From: Cyanobacteriota bacterium
GTDB taxonomy: Bacteria > Cyanobacteriota > Cyanobacteriia > CACIAM-69d
Direction: 5' to 3'
DNA: 64,000 bases
NCBI GenBank assembly: GCA_022402445.1
Contig: JAKRSF010000004.1
Location: 257,876-321,875 of the forward strand
Part shown: in pieces, positions 60,036 to 64,000 of the stretch
Position numbering within the stretch: the first letter of the stretch is position 1
Layout of the letters: each line of letters starts with the position of its first letter
The notes under the pieces: generated by a model
What the model was told of the DNA's origin: nothing
The model's database searches: none
What the model saw: the letters and a program-made list of their open reading frames with translations, nothing else
Program-made: the position numbers and the translations under genes

Positions 60036-60458
60036 GTGCCCTACCCAAATGTCCTAGATCCCGCCCTCGTCGGCACCTATCCCGCCGCCGCAAAGGCCGG
60101 AGGGGGCTACGTCTGGGATGCGGTGCTGGAATACCGGGTCTGGTGCTATCCCAGGGCCGGAGCGGAGGATCTCCACGGGGGCTCGGACTACTACTATGCC
60201 TTCGCGTCCGGTGACGAAGCCCAGGCATTTTCGGCCCAGACTCCGGGGGCGCAGCCTCCCCTGGCCCTAGTGCTCCAGGAGGAGTACCTCGATGAGGTTG
60301 AACCGGGCCAGTATATTCACATAAAAAAGCGCCGGGTCGCCGAGTGGCCCGTCGCCTTCCTCTCGCGTCCCCGCCGCACGCCGATGACGATTCCGAATTT
60401 CCTGGCCCCGAATGCCCCCGAGAACCGGCTAGAAATCCTGCGCGGCACGGCTCCCTGA
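60036..60458 (+). CDS. Conserved protein of unknown function
   Basis: 140 residues from GTG 60036. The core is AKAGGGYVWDAVLEYRVWCY, YYYAFASGDEAQAFSAQTPG, LALVLQEEYLDE and VAEWPVAFLSRPRR. I recall this core as stand-alone or attached to GNAT-annotated proteins, but no acetyl-CoA motif is present here. Function unknown. It is 51 bases after the DUF2973 gene. Confidence 0.7.
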   Translation: MPYPNVLDPALVGTYPAAAKAGGGYVWDAVLEYRVWCYPRAGAEDLHGGSDYYYAFASGDEAQAFSAQTPGAQPPLALVLQEEYLDEVEPGQYIHIKKRRVAEWPVAFLSRPRRTPMTIPNFLAPNAPENRLEILRGTAP

Positions 60459-60527
60459 GGACGAGGCGGGTGGCGATGGGGCTGGTGATGGAACTGCCTT
60501 CGGGATGGATTCCCTTGCACCGATCGC

Positions 60528-60623
60528 GGCCCTCACCCTAAATCCCTCGCCCAGGCTAGGAAAGGGACTTTTTCTGACTCCCCTTTGGCCGATTGGGGAG
60601 ACGGGGTTGGGGGATGAGAGGCC
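60528..60623. repeat. Palindromic dispersed repeat (CCCTCACCCTAAATCCCTC type)
   Basis: The stretch starts GGCCCTCACCCTAAATCCCT and ends GGGGGATGAGAGGCC, an imperfect inverted repeat. Internal hairpins include CTCCCC...GGGGAG. The wording closely resembles a repeat class I have seen in many cyanobacterial intergenic regions. It fills most of the 221-base gap between two convergent genes. Confidence 0.6.
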
Positions 60624-60679
60624 CTAGCTGAATCCGTGCAAGGGGTCTAGGGGCTGTGCGCCGCCCCCAGGGGTTTGCT

Positions 60680-61729
60680 TCATCCGGAATCCCTGCCCCT
60701 GGCCGCGCGTTCCGTGAGCCATTGGCCCAAATCCGCGAGGGCAAAGGTGGCCGCCTGGGGACCGCAACCGACGGCCCAAATGCTGTCCGCGAGGCCGCGC
60801 GTTTGGCCCCGCCGCACCACGTCCAGCCGTTGCCAGAGGGGATGGCTGAGCCATGCAACCTGGCGATCGCCCGAGGGGCGGGGGCGCACCACATCGACGG
60901 AGTAGATCAGGAAATCCGCTTCGATGCGATTGAGGGCTTCGAGGGACAGGATATCGGCGAACCGGTCGGGCTGCTCCTGGGCGGGACCGTTGAGGCCCAC
61001 CGCTTGGAAGATGGTGCCGGAGAAGGATTGCCCGAGGTAGAGCCGCACGCTGCCCGGTAGGAAACGGATGAAGGAAAAGCTGGGGGGGTTGGGGCCGAGG
61101 CGATCGCGCAGGGCGTCGGCTTCGGCGTGCCAGCGATCCATCAGGGTGGTGGCGGCATCGGCGCGGCCCAGGGCTTTGCCGTAGAGCTGCACGTTATCGC
61201 GCCAGGTGGCCCCCAGGGTTTCTGAGAGGACCGTCGGGGCGATCGCGGCGAGGCGTTCATAGATGGGGCCATGGCGCACGTTGCTGCCTAGGATCAGGTC
61301 CGGCTGAAGGGCGACGATCGCCTCCAAACTGGGCCGCAATTCTGTCCCCACCGGGGCCGCCGATCCGGCGCGATCGCGCAGCCACCGGCCATAGCGATCG
61401 TCCTCCGGCAGGGCGATCGTCCCCACGGGCACCACCCCCAACGACAGGGCCGTATCCGTCGCCTCCACCGTCAGGGTCACCACCCGCAGGGGCCGCGCGG
61501 GCACCGTGGCCGTTCCCCTGGCATGGGCGATCGCCACCGTGGGCACCGTCGCCGCTGGGGCATTGAGGGCGCGATCGGGCACAGAATCGGGCACGATGCC
61601 CTGGCAGCCGCATCCCAATAGGGCGATCGCGATCGCCACCACCGCCCGCCCCGGCGATCGCCCCCTACCAGCGCACAAAATAGCCCAGGCGTACCGTCCG
61701 TCCGCGACCGGCAGTGTTGTAGATATCAT
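60680..61729 (-). CDS. Iron-siderophore ABC transporter substrate-binding lipoprotein (FecB/FepB-like)
   Basis: 349 residues with a lipoprotein signal (RAVVAIAIALLGC, Cys40 as lipid anchor). The periplasmic binding-protein fold has PLRVVTLTVEATDTALSLGV, LQPDLILGSNVRHGPIYERL, TVLSETLGATWRDNVQLYGK and RFADILSLEALNRIEADFLI. The start lies 64 bases inside the receptor 3' end, so the two are coupled. It should hand the siderophore to a FecCDE-type importer, which is outside the window. Confidence 0.9.
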   Translation of the reverse strand: MISTTLPVADGRYAWAILCAGRGRSPGRAVVAIAIALLGCGCQGIVPDSVPDRALNAPAATVPTVAIAHARGTATVPARPLRVVTLTVEATDTALSLGVVPVGTIALPEDDRYGRWLRDRAGSAAPVGTELRPSLEAIVALQPDLILGSNVRHGPIYERLAAIAPTVLSETLGATWRDNVQLYGKALGRADAATTLMDRWHAEADALRDRLGPNPPSFSFIRFLPGSVRLYLGQSFSGTIFQAVGLNGPAQEQPDRFADILSLEALNRIEADFLIYSVDVVRPRPSGDRQVAWLSHPLWQRLDVVRRGQTRGLADSIWAVGCGPQAATFALADLGQWLTERAARGRDSG

Positions 61730-64000
61730 CCGTCTGTAGTTGTGAAACGATGGGAAAAAAGTCCGTATCCAACAGGTTTTCGATGCCCAGCTCTAGGGTT
61801 CCTGGCCCCAGATCCAGGGTGCTGATGAAGTCCAGGGTGGCGTAGCTGTTGACCGATCGCTGGCCAAAGGCGGCCTCATTTTCGAAGCGATCGCGGCTGC
61901 CCACCAGGAGCAGTTGCAGGCGATTGGTCCAGCCGGGGAGGGTTTCGTTTTCCACGTAGGTGGTCAGCTTCAGGGGCGCAATGCGGTAGCCATTGAGGGG
62001 GTCGTAGTTGCCATCGTCCGCCGTATCCACCTCCCCTTCGGACCAGGTGAGGGTGCCCCCCAGCCGCCAAACGTCGCTGGGCTGCCAGTCGATCGCCGCC
62101 TCGATGCCGTAGATCCGCTCCGGTGCCCGCAGCACTTCGCCGGGGGCCGTGAAGCTGGTGCCGTTTTCGGACTGGTTATAAAACCCCACCAGCGACGCTT
62201 GCAGGGTGGACCAGTTGCCCCGGATGCCCGCCTCGAAGTGGTTTACCGTCTGGGCTTCGGGCTTGAGGTCTTCTACGGAAAAGCCCGCCGGGGCATTGCG
62301 CAGGGCCAGCCCCACATCCGCGAGGGAAAAGCCCTGGGCAAAGCTGGCGAAGAGGTTCACGCGATCGCTCAGGTCCAAGACGGCTCCGGCATTGAACAGC
62401 AGGGCGTCGTAGTTGAGGTCACCCCCCGCGATCGCGTTGCCCGCCAGGGTGGTGAAATCGTCCACATCGACGCTGACGTTTTCGTAGCGCAGGCCGCCGA
62501 TGAGTCGGAAGCGATCGCTCACGGCCCAATTCGCTTGGGTGAACAGACCGAGGCCACTCTGGCGCACCGGGGGCGACCACACGCGATCGTCAATGCGGCG
62601 GAAGGTGAGGCCACCGCTGCGATCGAAGGCGTCGCCGTCCATGATGCCCACCAGTTGCGCCGTCTTTTCGTTGCTGTAGTCCGCCCCCCACAGGATCCGC
62701 AGGCGATCGGCGTCATCCAGGGGTGTATTGAATTGCAGCCGCCCGCCAAAGCGCTCCGATTCCACCCGGGATTGGTTGATGGAGTTCCCTAAGCTGGCGA
62801 AGTCCCGCCCATCGAAGGGGAAAAACCGCGTCAGATAGTCCCGGTAGTAGACATTGGCTTTCATGTCGCCGCCGAAGACGCGATCGTTGGTGTACTCCAA
62901 ATTAATGAAGGTGTTGCGGCTGCGCTGGGGATCTTCTAGCTCTAGGCCCCGCAGGGCTTCGGCCCGCTGGCGTCCCGCGCGATCGCCCACCGCCGGATCC
63001 GTGGTGTAGTCCGTTTCCTGGGTGCTGTCGAAGTGGTTGAAGACAATTTGCAGCCGCTGGCCCGGATCAATTTCCGCCCCGATCTTGGCGAATAAATTTA
63101 AGGTGTCCGCATCCGCAAGACCCCCCTGGCCGTTGGGATCCGGGGGAATGATGTTGCCGCGCCCGTCAAAAAAGTCGCTGGTCCAGCCGAAGGAGGCCGA
63201 CAGGCTGTAGTCAAGATTGTCCGAGCGGCCCGAGAAGGTTTGGGTGAAGCTGCCGCCGAAGCTGTCGCCAAGATCCGTCGGGGCGAACTCGATGCCCGCG
63301 CGGGTGGTGGCCTCAAAGCCGTCCTCGCTGGGGGTGCGGGTGATGATATTGACGACGCCGCCCGTGGCCCCGTCGCCGTAGAGGGCCGTGGGGCCGCGCA
63401 GGACTTCGATGCGTTCGATCGCGCTGGGGTCGATGGTTTGCAGATCCCGCAGGACGTTGCGGCTGGTGGATTGGGGCACGCCGTCGATGAGGACCGAGAG
63501 ATTGCGGCCCCGCAGGGATTGGCCAAAGATGCTGGCGCTGCCGGTGCTGGGGGCGAGGCCGGGGACCAGGCGGCTGAGGATGGAGCCGAGGTCGCGGTTG
63601 AGGCGGGTTTGGGCGTCGATGGCCTCGCGATCGATGACGGTGACCGATCGCGGCACGTCGTCAATTTCCTCTTCGGTGCGGGTGGCGGTGACGACGATTT
63701 GGATGGCGTTCGGGGCTGCCGGGGCCGGTTCGGTCGCTGCGGGATCAACCGCTTCGGGATCCGCCGATTCAGGATCCATCGCGTCGGCGGTGGCGGGGTC
63801 CGTGGCGATCGCGTCGGCGGCGGGGGTGAGGGTGAGGGCGAGGCCGCGATCGCTCGGGATCACCTGTACGGCGGGCACGGTATCGGCACTGCCGCCGCGA
63901 ATGGTGGCGCGGATGCGGTTGAGGCCGTCCGGTTCAATGGTGACGGTTTCGATGCCCGCCGCTGGTTGCTCGAAGGTGAGGCGATCGCGGCGATCGGCCA
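61665..64000 (-). CDS. TonB-dependent siderophore receptor with N-terminal AMIN-type domain (runs off right edge)
   Basis: The frame is open from the stop at 61665 to the window end, so the N-terminus is missing. The visible part starts with an AMIN-like segment (RLTFEQPAAGIETVTIEPDG), then an Ala/Asp/Pro linker, TonB box IVVTATRTEEEI, a plug (LRGRNLSVLIDGVPQ; IERIEVLRGPTALYGDGATG) and a 22-strand barrel. The C-terminus ends GRTVRLGYFVRW. AMIN-plug-barrel receptors are typical cyanobacterial outer-membrane siderophore transporters. Confidence 0.93.
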   Translation of the reverse strand, partial: ADRRDRLTFEQPAAGIETVTIEPDGLNRIRATIRGGSADTVPAVQVIPSDRGLALTLTPAADAIATDPATADAMDPESADPEAVDPAATEPAPAAPNAIQIVVTATRTEEEIDDVPRSVTVIDREAIDAQTRLNRDLGSILSRLVPGLAPSTGSASIFGQSLRGRNLSVLIDGVPQSTSRNVLRDLQTIDPSAIERIEVLRGPTALYGDGATGGVVNIITRTPSEDGFEATTRAGIEFAPTDLGDSFGGSFTQTFSGRSDNLDYSLSASFGWTSDFFDGRGNIIPPDPNGQGGLADADTLNLFAKIGAEIDPGQRLQIVFNHFDSTQETDYTTDPAVGDRAGRQRAEALRGLELEDPQRSRNTFINLEYTNDRVFGGDMKANVYYRDYLTRFFPFDGRDFASLGNSINQSRVESERFGGRLQFNTPLDDADRLRILWGADYSNEKTAQLVGIMDGDAFDRSGGLTFRRIDDRVWSPPVRQSGLGLFTQANWAVSDRFRLIGGLRYENVSVDVDDFTTLAGNAIAGGDLNYDALLFNAGAVLDLSDRVNLFASFAQGFSLADVGLALRNAPAGFSVEDLKPEAQTVNHFEAGIRGNWSTLQASLVGFYNQSENGTSFTAPGEVLRAPERIYGIEAAIDWQPSDVWRLGGTLTWSEGEVDTADDGNYDPLNGYRIAPLKLTTYVENETLPGWTNRLQLLLVGSRDRFENEAAFGQRSVNSYATLDFISTLDLGPGTLELGIENLLDTDFFPIVSQLQTDDIYNTAGRGRTVRLGYFVRW

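Overview
The window is a chromosomal segment of a GC-rich cyanobacterium. Photosystem I genes (psaF, psaJ, psaL), GuaB3 and DUF2605/DUF2973 genes point to Cyanobacteria. So does the octamer GCGATCGC (HIP1), which recurs every few hundred bases across most of the window. I do not assign a genus.

Layout. 1-2.6 kb: a CHAT-type TPR protein running off the left edge, an overlapping xisH-xisI pair and a Uma2 nuclease-like gene. 2.6-18 kb: mostly housekeeping genes (YGGT protein; ClC transporter with CBS and Usp domains; PmbA/TldE; guaB3-trxA; LOG protein; bactofilin; DUF427; Ser/Thr kinase; moaE; ABC exporter pair). 18-36 kb: one long minus-strand ribosomal cluster, rplC-D-W-B, rpsS, rplV, rpsC, rplP, rpmC, rpsQ, rplN-X-E, rpsH, rplF-R, rpsE, rplO, secY, adk, infA, rpmJ, rpsM-K, rpoA, rplQ, truA, rplM, rpsI, rpmE, followed by prfA. 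It has a readable promoter, a long leader with a terminator-like hairpin, and a strong terminator before prfA. 36-43 kb: glyS, several lineage-type proteins of unknown function and a MalK/UgpC-like ATPase. 43-44.4 kb: psaF-psaJ-psaL with no psaI. 44.5-53 kb: tsaD overlapping antiparallel with a CHASE2-PAS-GGDEF cyclase, an APH/kinase fusion, rplY, a 53-residue membrane ORF and thrS. 53-59 kb: bestrophin, then an accessory island with two tandem small HTH genes (one frameshifted), a small unknown gene, a large single-chain restriction-modification enzyme of Type IIG/ISP architecture whose middle is AT-rich and HIP1-free, and a Uma2 gene. 59-64 kb: DUF2605-DUF2973 pair, an unknown protein, an iron-siderophore binding lipoprotein and an AMIN-TonB-dependent receptor running off the right edge.

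How it works together. Most of the window is core translation, photosynthesis and metabolism. The accessory content sits at the left end (CHAT/TPR, XisHI, Uma2) and at 54.2-59.1 kb (HTH, restriction-modification, Uma2). Both look like defence or genome-maintenance modules, but function is inferred from families only. Smaller points of interest are a ClC channel whose gating glutamate is Gln, hairpins built from HIP1 sites or dispersed palindromes, and non-ATG starts in rpoA, rplW and infA. No rRNA, tRNA, CRISPR array or insertion sequence was found.
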